Of a stretch of 64,000 nt of DNA, positions 43,252 through 53,191 are shown piece after piece. How positions within the stretch are numbered: position 1 is the stretch's first letter; each line of letters starts with the position of its first letter. The notes under the pieces were generated by a model that had not been told where the DNA came from, made no database searches, and worked only from the letters and a program-made list of their open reading frames with translations. This DNA is from Thermoguttaceae bacterium (GTDB taxonomy: Bacteria; Planctomycetota; Planctomycetia; Pirellulales; Thermoguttaceae). The translations under genes were made by a program, and so were the position numbers. Location: contig JAFQXE010000030.1 in assembly GCA_017407125.1 (NCBI GenBank), positions 1-64,000 on the forward strand, written 5' to 3'.

Positions 43252-46248
43252 ATGAAAAGATTATTATCGAGCATTTTAGCGTTTGCGTTGATGTCCGCTT
43301 TTGCCGCGGCGCAGGAAAAGACGGTTTATCTGGACGAGATGGATTTGTCCAAGACGACTTGCGGCTGGAAACAAACCGCCGCCAATAAAACCGTTGACGG
43401 CGCGGAGCCGTCCATTTGCGGTCGCAAGTTTGAGCATTGCGTCGGACACCATGCGCCGGGCGACATCCTGATTGACCTGCCCAACCAATGCGGAATTAAA
43501 TTCTCTGGCGTGATGGGCATCGACGACGAAACTCAGGGCAACGGTCATGCGGAATACGAAATCTACTGCGACTGGAAGCTCGTCTGGAAGTCTGGGGAGC
43601 TTGTCGGCAATAAACCGGCTAAGGATTTTTCAATCGACCTGACCGGCGTGAGCGTCTTGCTTATCAAAGCCTGTACGCTTCCAGAAGGATACGCGTTTGA
43701 CCATCTCGATTTGGGAGACGCTAAAATTACGTACAAAGGCGACGCCGCGCCGCATACTCTGGGATTGTCCAATTACAGAATCGTTGACGGCGTTTGCGTC
43801 AACCGCATGGACGAAATCGGTTCTGAATGGCTGGCGTTGTCACATCTGATAAAAACCGGGATGCGTCAAAACGCCAAAGACGAAGCCCTCGATCCAGCCG
43901 CGACGCTGTTTGATACGGACCGCGACCCGCTGGACATCGTCGTTCGACGCATTGTCCCGCTGGTTGAAAAGCTGTCGTCCATGCCTAACGCGCCGGATTT
44001 GAGCAAGCACAAGAAGACTTTGGAACAGCTTCAAAAAGAAGTCGAATCAACGCCGGTTGACAACGTCGATGCCCGCAAGGCGCTGTTCGTCAAGGCGACT
44101 CAGCTTCGCCGCGAGATTGCGCTGAAAAACCCGCTGATCAACTTTACAGACATTTTGTTTATCAAGCGTCATTTTAACCCGGAGCCGGAAGTCGAGGGCA
44201 ACCACATGTGCGACCAGTTCTTCGGATTCCATGGACGTCAGGGCGGCGGTCTGTTTGTTCTCAAAAACGCGTTCTCTGACAAGCCGGAAGCGATTGATCT
44301 GCTGGCAGACGTCCCAGTTGCGGAAGGACAGTACAAGGGAACGACGCTCGACAAAACCTGGGCGTTTCTCTCTCCGGAACTGTCGTACGACAATCACGAG
44401 ATTCTTTTCTGCGCCACCGACGCCAAGCAGCCGCGTCACACGTACACGTGGACGGACGAAAACACGTATCATATTTTCAAGGCGAAGTTCGACCCGAAAA
44501 CCCGAAAACTTTCCGACGTCGTTCAGCTCACCCAGGGCGCGTTCAACGACATCGACCCGTGCTATCTGCCCAACGGGAGAATCATCTTCATTTCAGAGCG
44601 TCGTCAGGGCTACGGACGCTGTCACGGCCGCCCGGTGCCGTGCTATACGCTGCATTCCATGAACCCGGACGGTTCCGACATTGTTATTCTCTCCCCGCAC
44701 GAAACCAACGAATGGGAGCCGGATATCGACCACAACGGCATGGTTATTTACACTCGCTGGGACTACGTCGACCGCGGGTTCAGCCAGGCGCACCACCCGT
44801 GGATTACCACTCCCGACGGGCGCGACCCTCGCGTTCTTCAGGGCAACTACGACCGCATCGAAGCCAACCGTCCGCACTTTGAATGCGACGTTCACCCGAT
44901 TCCCGGTTCGCAAAAGATCATCGCAACTGCTACCGGGCACCACGCCCAGCATTACGGCAGCCTGATTTTAATCGACCCGAACAAACCGGACGCCAACATG
45001 CCCGGTCAGGTTAAACGAATCACCCCGGATCAGCCGTACATGGAATCGGAGATTTCCACTCACAGCGAAAGCCCACAGGCTTACGGCACCGCCTGGCCGC
45101 TGTCAGAAGAATTCTATATTTGCGTCTACGATCCGTTCACTCACAGCAACGGCGGCGAGGCGAATAATTATGGAATCTATCTGCTTGACTGCTACGGCAA
45201 CAAGGTTTTGCTCTATCGCGACCCGGACATCTCCTGCCGCGATGCAATTCCGATTCGTCCGCGCAAACGTCAGAACATTGTAACGCACGCCACGCTGCTG
45301 GGCAAACCGCTGGCTCCGGGCGAAAAGTACGTCCCGATTGACCCCAAAGACATTCCCAAAACCGGGAAAGTCGGTCTGATTAACGTCTACGACACCATGT
45401 TCCCGTTCTACGCTCAGCCGGACGGCTCGAAGACGGTTATTAAGAAGCTGAGAATCGTTCAGGTTCTGCCCAAGACGACGCCTTACGCCGACAACCCGCG
45501 AATCGGATACGGCTCGCAAAAAGGCGCGCGAAAGGTTCTCGGAACCGTTCCCGTCGATCCCGACGGCAGCGCGTATTTCAATCTGCCGGTTGACGTCCCC
45601 GTCTACTTCCAGGCGCTGGACGAAAACGGCGTCGCGGTGCAAGGCATGCGCTCCGCGACCTACGTTCACCCGGGCGAACAGCTCATCTGCCAGGGCTGTC
45701 ACGAAAACCGTCATTCCGGACGCGCCAACCGCCCGGCGGGAATCCCGACAGCCATGCGCCGCGCCCCCAGCGACATCACGCCCGACGTCGAGGGAACCAA
45801 CCCGATGAACTTCGTTACGCTCGTTCAGCCCGTTCTGGACGCCAAATGCGTTAAATGTCACGCTGGCGCCAATACGGACAAGAATCAGCCCGGCATTGAC
45901 GCCGACAAGATGAACAAAGCCGCGTCGATTGATTTGTCCGACAACAAGCAGGGACACTTCTCCCGTTCGTACGAGAATTTGCGCCGGTTCTGTTTCTTCT
46001 ACGATAACGCCGGATGGACGGAACCGCAGACGCTTCCCGGTCAGTTCGGTTCAAACCGCAGCCCGCTGTACCGCAATGTTCTCAGAAATCCGGAAACGAA
46101 AAAGACGGATCATTACGGAGTTCAACTCACGCCGGAAGAGATCTACAAGTTCACCGTCTGGATGGACAACAACTGCGATTTCTACGGCTCTTACGACCAG
46201 TGCGAACTCCAGCGTCAAGGCGAGAAAGTCGAAATCAAACTGGAATAA
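43252..46248 (+). CDS. Secreted NPCBM/beta-propeller/CxxCH protein (HZS-alpha-like)
   Basis: 998 residues with a Sec signal (residues 1-21, ending AAAQ). Residues 25-170 resemble an NPCBM carbohydrate-binding domain (VGHHAPGDILIDLPNQCG). The central 330-650 region is a TolB-like propeller with ILFCATDAKQPRHTYTWTD and DIDPCYLPNGRIIFISERRQ. The C-terminal part has two CxxCH motifs (CQGCH, CVKCH), possible c-type haem sites. This domain order matches planctomycete proteins related to the alpha subunit of hydrazine synthase but found outside anammox bacteria. Function unknown; perhaps a redox enzyme on polysaccharides. It sits between the relic CRISPR units and the cas13b operon, and seems to be cargo. 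Confidence 0.75.
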   Translation: MKRLLSSILAFALMSAFAAAQEKTVYLDEMDLSKTTCGWKQTAANKTVDGAEPSICGRKFEHCVGHHAPGDILIDLPNQCGIKFSGVMGIDDETQGNGHAEYEIYCDWKLVWKSGELVGNKPAKDFSIDLTGVSVLLIKACTLPEGYAFDHLDLGDAKITYKGDAAPHTLGLSNYRIVDGVCVNRMDEIGSEWLALSHLIKTGMRQNAKDEALDPAATLFDTDRDPLDIVVRRIVPLVEKLSSMPNAPDLSKHKKTLEQLQKEVESTPVDNVDARKALFVKATQLRREIALKNPLINFTDILFIKRHFNPEPEVEGNHMCDQFFGFHGRQGGGLFVLKNAFSDKPEAIDLLADVPVAEGQYKGTTLDKTWAFLSPELSYDNHEILFCATDAKQPRHTYTWTDENTYHIFKAKFDPKTRKLSDVVQLTQGAFNDIDPCYLPNGRIIFISERRQGYGRCHGRPVPCYTLHSMNPDGSDIVILSPHETNEWEPDIDHNGMVIYTRWDYVDRGFSQAHHPWITTPDGRDPRVLQGNYDRIEANRPHFECDVHPIPGSQKIIATATGHHAQHYGSLILIDPNKPDANMPGQVKRITPDQPYMESEISTHSESPQAYGTAWPLSEEFYICVYDPFTHSNGGEANNYGIYLLDCYGNKVLLYRDPDISCRDAIPIRPRKRQNIVTHATLLGKPLAPGEKYVPIDPKDIPKTGKVGLINVYDTMFPFYAQPDGSKTVIKKLRIVQVLPKTTPYADNPRIGYGSQKGARKVLGTVPVDPDGSAYFNLPVDVPVYFQALDENGVAVQGMRSATYVHPGEQLICQGCHENRHSGRANRPAGIPTAMRRAPSDITPDVEGTNPMNFVTLVQPVLDAKCVKCHAGANTDKNQPGIDADKMNKAASIDLSDNKQGHFSRSYENLRRFCFFYDNAGWTEPQTLPGQFGSNRSPLYRNVLRNPETKKTDHYGVQLTPEEIYKFTVWMDNNCDFYGSYDQCELQRQGEKVEIKLE

Positions 46249-46335
46249 TCCAGTAAAAAGAAACTGTCTGTTCTCTCCGAACTCCATGCCGTTTCATCAC
46301 GGCGGGGTTCGGAGGGAACGAGAGACAAACAAAGT

Positions 46336-49035
46336 CTATCGGAAGTTAAACGGCAGAACGGCTTTGGCAAGCGTCAGCGGTTCAACAGGCGTTTCCAGCT
46401 GATTCTTTAACGCTGTAACGCGAGCCTCGCCGAGATACGGCAGCATATTAATAACCTTCTGCGTCAATTCCGCCAATTCTTCTTTACGGCTGGAATCGTA
46501 ATAATACAAACTGCCGAGAATTACACAAGCGATCGCCTTCAAAGTTCCATCATCGGCTTGCACCACCTGATTGTATGCCTGCTCAAGATACGCTTTTCTG
46601 GCGGCAGTATCGGTTTGAAGCAGAGCGCGATAGAACTGAATCATTTCCCATGGATGAAACTGCCCGGTTTTCCATTCCGCTTTATGTGACAGATACTTCT
46701 CAATAATCGGCTTCAGTTCAGGCGTATTGACATGAACGAGATACCGGAGAAAGATATGGTGCATATAAGACTCGCCGCCATTGGCAGAAACGGCAAACTG
46801 ATCTGCCGCTTCTTCAAGCGTTCTTCCAAGATACTTTTCCAGTTCCGTTGTCATGTTTTCAGGAACAGGATCAGAGTCCATCATGGCAATCACCTTGTAG
46901 GAAGACGTCTTATTGACGTTATCTGCTATTAAACTGACCTCGGTGAGCTTTTCATATTTCTCGATGGCCAAACTGCATGCCTCAGCAGCTTCTTTCTGAT
47001 TTCCGATAAACGCATTAAGCTGACCAATGGTTGACAACACCTGACCGTAATACAATCGTCCTGGAATTGCCTCGTCCTTGGCAATCCATTTCTTCACAAC
47101 ATCGTACGCCGTTTTGAAATTGAAGTCGTTCATGTATGCAACCGCTACGTGCAAGCAGGTCAAACAGGTCAACGGCGCGTCTTCCGGATAGATAAGCGTG
47201 CAGAGATCCTCAAACTCTTTCCGGTATTGTGTAATCATGTCCGTCTGCCCCAGATGGTTGGCTTGCGCCAATTGAGTGGTCAGCCAAATCAACCGCATTC
47301 GCGGCGAGAGATTCGCTTCCGCAGGAATCCATTTTTTGAGCCATGAAATCTGATTTCCCAAGGCGTAAAGATTAATAGCCTTTGAATACAGATGCTTTTG
47401 AACGTGCTCAAGATATTTGTTCCAAATAGTTTGATCTGAAGCGGCTTCCTGTCCCTGAATTGTGAGCAATTCATTTACTAATGTATTGGAGTCGCCAGAT
47501 TCACGGCGATTGATTAAATCGTCCCATTCTTGTTCGTCCAGTGGAGTTTGCCTTAGAATGGAATCTACAATCTGACATAGTTTTTCTGGCTTAAAGTCAA
47601 GCAAACATGAGTTGATCCATCCAGATTGTTTCAGCAACTTGGCAGCTGATGGCCCGCCCCAGCAGAAAGCAACCGTATCCGCATAGCCATTCCACGGATG
47701 ATCTTCTTTTTGAATAATTTTACCGGAAATGGAAATCAATTCAGCTCGATAAGGGCTAATGCGCGCTAAACGGTTCAAGCTTATGGCGCAGGATGTATTC
47801 AAAAACTTTGAATCTTTCGGTTCAAATTCCGTACGCTGTTCTACCAACACTTTGATATCCGTTTTTGATTCTATTGGTAAAAGGTGCAGGATCAAGTCGA
47901 TCAGAGTTTCCACCCCAACATACCACAATTCACTGTCAAGACTATGAATTGCGTCAACAGAAATGCCCAAAACGCCGCACTTAGAACTGGTTATGCGTTT
48001 CATAACGTTTTCGACTTTGGTGATATTTTTTTCTGTTGCATGAAAATTCTTCGACAAATCAGGCAAATGACAATAACCCGGGACAATAATAGCGGCTAAA
48101 CGCCCTCGAATATTAGATATGTTATCCTCAGCATTTGCCTTAAATGAATCTCCTGCTTCGTCAATGAGAATGGTCCATTTATCTGACGGCGGCAAATTCA
48201 AAAGGAAGTTCGGATGAATATCTGAAAACTTAAGCGTTCGGTATTGTTCCCATTGTTTCATAGCGATTCTCCGATTATATGCGGAAAGAATTTGAGACCT
48301 GAGATAATTGTTACTTTCGCCTGCGACGTCATCGATTTTATTATATAGCGCATTCAGACGCTTTACAGATTTGCCTTCCTGTGCGATTTCCCAAGCTTCA
48401 TTTTTTAATTCATAAAACGTATTGCCAACTTCAATACAGTAGTTTATCTTTTCGGTTTCATTCGGGAATAATTCTGTTGCTTCTGTGAATAATGAACGTA
48501 ACAAATCCTCGTCCTTTGGACCATTCATAGCGGCCTGCAGAATTTTAACCAAGTAATGCTCTACAGAGGTTTTTGGGAATTTAGAAGCTTTAACCTGCAA
48601 TATAGATTCCAATAATGTGGGCTTCTTCAATGGAACAGAGCTGTTCTGTTTAACGACTGGCTTAGGTTTTGACGCGGCAGGCTTATTCTTTGGCGGTTTA
48701 CCTTTATGTTTTGAACTGGCCTTCGAAGGCGTTTGAGCAGTTGGAACGTTTCCACGCATTAGACCACGGATATAGACAGATAACAGTGAATCATAAGCTT
48801 TCGCCTGTTTGTCTAACTGGTCGAATTCAAAACTGTCCATAGGGCAGTTTGTCTGTTTGAGCTGTTTTGCTTTTTCGATCAACGGCTTGGCATTATCTGC
48901 CCACTCTTTTTGCATTACCACATCTCTGGGGCTTCCACCAGCATCGTAAAAAGCGTTTTCAAGTTCAACGAGACTGTTATTGTCCTGATTAAGCAATGCT
49001 AAACGATACTGTTGTCGGAGTTCATTCAAATTCAT
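46336..49035 (-). CDS. Cas13b-adjacent protein with DUF3800-like domain and TPR-like C-terminus
   Basis: 899 residues, not a known type VI accessory. Residues 1-95 are helical; 100-138 form a Lys/Pro-rich basic linker. Residues 285-465 look like a DUF3800 (RNase H-like) domain: TILIDEAGDSF (D292, E293), VLVEQRTEF near 396-404 and GYADTVAFCW near 450-459, the acidic positions typical of the family. Residues 560-880 are helical repeats of TPR kind. It lies on the same strand as cas13b, starting 166 bp beyond its stop, and is the only gene co-directional with it. It could be a second nuclease or a regulator of Cas13b. No membrane helix is seen, unlike Csx27 and Csx28. Family call is by motif only. 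Confidence 0.6.
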   Translation of the reverse strand: MNLNELRQQYRLALLNQDNNSLVELENAFYDAGGSPRDVVMQKEWADNAKPLIEKAKQLKQTNCPMDSFEFDQLDKQAKAYDSLLSVYIRGLMRGNVPTAQTPSKASSKHKGKPPKNKPAASKPKPVVKQNSSVPLKKPTLLESILQVKASKFPKTSVEHYLVKILQAAMNGPKDEDLLRSLFTEATELFPNETEKINYCIEVGNTFYELKNEAWEIAQEGKSVKRLNALYNKIDDVAGESNNYLRSQILSAYNRRIAMKQWEQYRTLKFSDIHPNFLLNLPPSDKWTILIDEAGDSFKANAEDNISNIRGRLAAIIVPGYCHLPDLSKNFHATEKNITKVENVMKRITSSKCGVLGISVDAIHSLDSELWYVGVETLIDLILHLLPIESKTDIKVLVEQRTEFEPKDSKFLNTSCAISLNRLARISPYRAELISISGKIIQKEDHPWNGYADTVAFCWGGPSAAKLLKQSGWINSCLLDFKPEKLCQIVDSILRQTPLDEQEWDDLINRRESGDSNTLVNELLTIQGQEAASDQTIWNKYLEHVQKHLYSKAINLYALGNQISWLKKWIPAEANLSPRMRLIWLTTQLAQANHLGQTDMITQYRKEFEDLCTLIYPEDAPLTCLTCLHVAVAYMNDFNFKTAYDVVKKWIAKDEAIPGRLYYGQVLSTIGQLNAFIGNQKEAAEACSLAIEKYEKLTEVSLIADNVNKTSSYKVIAMMDSDPVPENMTTELEKYLGRTLEEAADQFAVSANGGESYMHHIFLRYLVHVNTPELKPIIEKYLSHKAEWKTGQFHPWEMIQFYRALLQTDTAARKAYLEQAYNQVVQADDGTLKAIACVILGSLYYYDSSRKEELAELTQKVINMLPYLGEARVTALKNQLETPVEPLTLAKAVLPFNFR

Positions 49036-49201
49036 GGTTTATTTTTTCCTTAATTAAATCAACATTAATTTTGTTACTTTTGAAGAAATCCCTTCATACA
49101 CTATATACGCAATTTCAACTCCGTTTCTGACAAAATTTTGAAAATATTTTGAAATTCGCCAGAAACGGGGCGAAATCGCATACGCCTTAACGGATGACAA
49201 A

Positions 49202-52200
49202 CTATGGCTGCTGTTCGACAAAGGCGATTGCGTTGTCAAACAGGGACTGGGCGTAGTCGTAAATCGTCTCTGCCAACAAGGCGTCTTTGTCTTCAGAACG
49301 TCGTTTCAGGAATTCTGCCTTGACGCTTAACAGTTGATCTTTGAACAGCGGCGAGTACTTGTCGATTTCTTCCTGCTTCCAATTTGAGGACGCGCAGAAT
49401 TCCGGATAGTACTGGTGCGAAACGGCGTTGCGAATCGACGTCAACAACACCTGAGTGAAAACATTCCCTCCGTTTGCCTTGCCTGCAATATTCCAAAAAT
49501 CAACGTAACGACCGTCTTTCAACGGCAAATCCGGATACTTTTCCAACACCGCCGCTTCAAGCTGATGAACCATCTTGAAAACCGCCGGACGCAAAACGCG
49601 ATCGTAGTATTCAAACTCCTGAAGATCGAGATACAAATAGTCAACCTCCTTAAACCCAAACTGCTTGTACAGGCAAAGGAATGAACGCAGTTTCGGATCG
49701 GAAAGCATTCGGTAAAAATTCCCGAAATTCTTGAGCTTCATCTCGCCTTTGAGTACGATTGTTCCCAATCCGCCGGGAAGGACGACGTTATTTTCCAGCG
49801 TATGCGCCTTGTTGAGAATCGCATCGTTGGACAAGTCGCCGTCATAGACCAAATCCGGATTGTCGCCGCGCTGTTTACGCTGCGCTTTCAAATCGTATTC
49901 CGGCTTGACATCGCATAGACGTACTGACTTTTCCGGCAATCCCAACAGCTGCCAGATCGCATCGCGAAGCACAACGTCCTGAATGCTGGACATCCGAATG
50001 TTTTTCCACGCATCGCGAAGACGATTGAGCTTGCGGCGATACGTCTGGTCGTCTTCGTCCATGCGTTTGTCTACGAATTCCTGTTTTTCCGTATACGAAA
50101 GACGTTTATATTCTCTGTCGAACTTCAAGCTGTCTTCCAACTCTCGACGACGCTTGGAATGCGTAATCTCAAGGATGTCTTCGAGCTTCTTCTTGCCTTC
50201 AGCGTCGTAGCGAACGTCTGTCGTTCCGAGCAATTCAAACAGCTTTTTGAACTCGTCTGCCAGCTTCGACTGTTTGAGTTCTTTATAGAACCACTGCGGC
50301 GTATCGCCAGACCATTCCAGACGCTTTTGCATCAGCCACGTGAAATTGGCTCTCTGACCGTCCGGAACGTCTTTAGCGTATTGTTCCGGATAGAGTTCCT
50401 TGAGCGTTGAACGAACAAGACTGTCAAACAGACCGCGCGGCAAACAAACCGATTCGTTCTGGAATCGTTTTGCCATTTCACCCAAATAGACGTTAGCAGG
50501 CGGAGCTCCTTTGGCGGCTTTGAGCTTCTTTTCTCCGCGTTCATACAATTTACGAAGTTGATACGCATCTGGTCCGTCTGCATAGCGAATCCAGTGCAGA
50601 CGCTCTTCCAGATAAGCCTGAAAAAACTCGTCAATTGACGATAACGCTCCGCTATGTTCAAGAACTTTCTCCAGGAACGGGTGATTGCCGGACTTGTTAT
50701 TAATCAGTCGAGCGTTTTTCAAAATATCTTTCAGGCTGTCTTTGCGGCTGTTAAAAAGAGCCAGCGACGACTGAAGCGCAATAAAATCTGGGGACGATTT
50801 AAGCTTGCCAAACCGATCTTGAGAATTGCCATTGGCTTTCTGAAAGCGCATAAAATCACGAACCAGCCAGCTGGCAATATAACCAGAGGTAAACCGACGC
50901 TGTTTGCCTTTGCCGAGTTTAAAATCGTAATTCTGTTCGTTATTAAATTTACGGATCAGCGAACGCGTGTAGTCGCGTTCTTTGACAAGCCAGATTTCTG
51001 CCGCTTCGTCGGTCGTTAACGGAACAGCGCTGTCTGAACTTTGAGATTGAAGATAAATCGGTTTAATCTTTCCATTGACAAGATAATAGTGGAATTCGTC
51101 TGGAATATCCTTTACTGACAGACCGAACTGATTTTCAAAGCGGGATTCAAAAGCGGAACGCTTCTCCTTGCTGGAATTCCAACGAAGCGCCTTGAGCTGT
51201 TCCATAGACGCCTTGGACATCCAGTCTGCAAAACCTTTCCAGGAGCAAATGTATTCCTCAATTCGTTTTTCAACGTCATGACCCTTGCCATGCAACGACA
51301 AAAACAAAGCCGGAGCCAGTTCGTACGTAGAAAGCCACGCGTCAGGCTTGTATGTCTTTGGTTTGATTTGCCCGGCGGGATCCAGCGTCGGCTGATTGAA
51401 CATCGGTCGATTTTCGCCCAAAGATTTCAGAGCGATTCCAATGCGGTTTTCCTGCTTCGAACCGCGCCCGATGTCGTACTGCGGAAGCATGTCCGTCCGA
51501 TACGCTTTCGGAGCCGGAGCAAGCGTGTCCGTTTGATAAAGAGTGTTTTCCGCCGCGCGTTCGGTTTGATAATATTCGATCGCGTCCTGACGACGGGCGT
51601 AACAAGTCAGCTTCTTCTTCAATCGACGATTTTCCATGCGAGAGCCGTCAATCTGAACGCGAGGGTGACATCGGAAATAGAAATTACCCATGTCAATGCA
51701 GAATCTAAGCGAGTCAAAACATTCCAGCCGATCCAGTGCGTTCAAAGACAGGTACGGAAATCGGTCGTCAAAACGCTTCAGCAGCGTTTCGGTTTCCTGG
51801 TCGTCTGAAATCGAGCGGAATTTATGCTGATCCTGCGGCGAAAGAAGATTGTAAAGCTCTGCCGGGCATTTATGCAGATAGTTCAGAATGTCCAAACCAA
51901 GAGCCTGATTGCTTACCAGGTTCTCGCTTTCAAGACGGGTTCGCGGCAGTCGGGCGCAGGTTATCGTAAACACTCGCTTAAGCAGCGTCCGATTATCGTC
52001 AGAAATATTCTCGAAACCGAACCCTTCAATCAAACTTTTCGAGTCTTTTTCGACGCCGACAGAATCCAAAAGCATGTTGGCGGACTTCTTTTCCAAAAAC
52101 AGACACAGGAAAAACGCCAGCCCCTGCGGCGTCAGTTCGCGATACAGATTGACTTCGTCTTTGGAAGCGTTGGGATCCGGCTCCCAAAGATAGAACCGGA

Positions 52201-52861
52201 AATCTTTGTTGAGCTTGGGCTGCTTTTTAGGCTTGCCGTTTTCGCCTGTAACGGTTTCAACGCCCTTGTGCATGCGGTAATTGTTAAACCGTCTGTCGTC
52301 CTTGGAAATTTTGTCTTCCGGATAGAAGCGCTCTTTAGTCGTTCCAACGTTGGCGTCAAAGAGAATCCCCAAATACTCAGACTGCATTTTTCCCTTGGAA
52401 GCGGGAGTGTGACGGTAATGCGTGAAATAATTACGCAGTTCGTACAGATAATCTACGTACCCGGACAGAGTTTCCGCAAACATCTGGGGAGACATTTCTT
52501 CCCCTGCTTTTTGGACTTTGCCGTTTTTGCTAACGCCGTTCTGAACGCGAGTTGAGATTGCCTTCATAAACGGAAGACATTTCGACAGCGTCTTAATGAC
52601 TCGCAGCTGCTCGGACAGATTGGATTCCTTGCCAGTCTTTTTCAGAGTTTGAATCGCCGGACAGGTTTTGGTCGCCCACTTGCGCTCCTTCGTCTCATCC
52701 TCGCCAGTTTCGTCTGCATTGAGATCGAATTCCTGGTTGGAGAGTTCCTCGCGCTGAACGTCTTTTCCGGCGAATTTGAGAATCGCCTGAATGTTGTTCG
52801 TTGCCGTGTTGAAATAAGCAGCCCAAAAAGCTCCGCGAACGTTTTTCTCTGTTTGATACAT
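49202..52861 (-). CDS. cas13b: Type VI-B CRISPR RNA-guided ribonuclease Cas13b
   Basis: 1,219 residues, normal for Cas13b. Two HEPN active-site motifs sit near the two ends, as is diagnostic for this subtype: RNYFTH (R143, H148), within LRNYFTHYRH, and RNAVSH (R1144, H1149), within IRNAVSHQYYP. The basic middle region would bind the crRNA. It cuts RNA matched by the guide and then other RNAs. The start ATG 52861 has AAAGGG 11 nt upstream; a TTG 3 codons earlier is less likely. It is divergent from cas1-cas2. The nearby repeat has the VI-B form (GTTGTAGAAG...CAAC, CCCC/GGGG stem). No csx27 or csx28 gene is seen; the 899-residue gene takes the accessory position. Confidence 0.93.
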   Translation of the reverse strand: MYQTEKNVRGAFWAAYFNTATNNIQAILKFAGKDVQREELSNQEFDLNADETGEDETKERKWATKTCPAIQTLKKTGKESNLSEQLRVIKTLSKCLPFMKAISTRVQNGVSKNGKVQKAGEEMSPQMFAETLSGYVDYLYELRNYFTHYRHTPASKGKMQSEYLGILFDANVGTTKERFYPEDKISKDDRRFNNYRMHKGVETVTGENGKPKKQPKLNKDFRFYLWEPDPNASKDEVNLYRELTPQGLAFFLCLFLEKKSANMLLDSVGVEKDSKSLIEGFGFENISDDNRTLLKRVFTITCARLPRTRLESENLVSNQALGLDILNYLHKCPAELYNLLSPQDQHKFRSISDDQETETLLKRFDDRFPYLSLNALDRLECFDSLRFCIDMGNFYFRCHPRVQIDGSRMENRRLKKKLTCYARRQDAIEYYQTERAAENTLYQTDTLAPAPKAYRTDMLPQYDIGRGSKQENRIGIALKSLGENRPMFNQPTLDPAGQIKPKTYKPDAWLSTYELAPALFLSLHGKGHDVEKRIEEYICSWKGFADWMSKASMEQLKALRWNSSKEKRSAFESRFENQFGLSVKDIPDEFHYYLVNGKIKPIYLQSQSSDSAVPLTTDEAAEIWLVKERDYTRSLIRKFNNEQNYDFKLGKGKQRRFTSGYIASWLVRDFMRFQKANGNSQDRFGKLKSSPDFIALQSSLALFNSRKDSLKDILKNARLINNKSGNHPFLEKVLEHSGALSSIDEFFQAYLEERLHWIRYADGPDAYQLRKLYERGEKKLKAAKGAPPANVYLGEMAKRFQNESVCLPRGLFDSLVRSTLKELYPEQYAKDVPDGQRANFTWLMQKRLEWSGDTPQWFYKELKQSKLADEFKKLFELLGTTDVRYDAEGKKKLEDILEITHSKRRRELEDSLKFDREYKRLSYTEKQEFVDKRMDEDDQTYRRKLNRLRDAWKNIRMSSIQDVVLRDAIWQLLGLPEKSVRLCDVKPEYDLKAQRKQRGDNPDLVYDGDLSNDAILNKAHTLENNVVLPGGLGTIVLKGEMKLKNFGNFYRMLSDPKLRSFLCLYKQFGFKEVDYLYLDLQEFEYYDRVLRPAVFKMVHQLEAAVLEKYPDLPLKDGRYVDFWNIAGKANGGNVFTQVLLTSIRNAVSHQYYPEFCASSNWKQEEIDKYSPLFKDQLLSVKAEFLKRRSEDKDALLAETIYDYAQSLFDNAIAFVEQQP

Positions 52862-53191
52862 AGTTTGCAATGCCCTTTAAATGAAAATTGTTGAAATCGA
52901 CAAATATCGATTTATTATTCTCTTCCTACACAATACGAGACTAACAACCGGATTATAACAAAAATTCTTCGTTTTTTTCGTTTTTTTTCTTAATCGTTAT
53001 CCGAACAAAATATATTTTATTCCTTTATTAAATTAATTGCAACATGGCGGGAATAAGAAAAAGGGTTATATTTGCAAAAATTTTGTAACTTTTCCCCCAT
53101 TCATTCCGTTATCTATAAAAAGGGAGAAAAAAATTCCCTTGGGGGCTTGCATTTCATTTTTCGTTTATATATAAATTATAAAAGGAACGAT
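52862..53191. promoter_or_regulatory. Divergent cas13b/cas1 control region
   Basis: 330 bp, very AT-rich. The right part (53100-53191) is the section also found in the cas1 remnant at 41075-41190, and includes CTTGGGGGCTTGCATTTC, ATATATAAATTATAA and the ribosome site AAAGGA. Several TATAAT-like hexamers are present but a single promoter cannot be assigned. An open frame from 53072 in front of cas1 lacks a ribosome site. Confidence 0.5.

Noticed and set aside
46336..49035. CalpL-like or CARF/SAVED reading of the 899-residue protein
   Set aside because: No Lon or SAVED motif was found; only DUF3800-like motifs and helical repeats.
49054..49239. 61-residue frame between the 899-residue gene and cas13b; possible Csx27/Csx28
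   Set aside because: Too short, no membrane helices of the Csx27 or Csx28 kind, no ribosome site.
53072..53191. 40-residue N-terminal extension of cas1
   Set aside because: No ribosome site, poor composition; AAAGGA directly precedes the ATG at 53192 and the inverted remnant agrees with that start.
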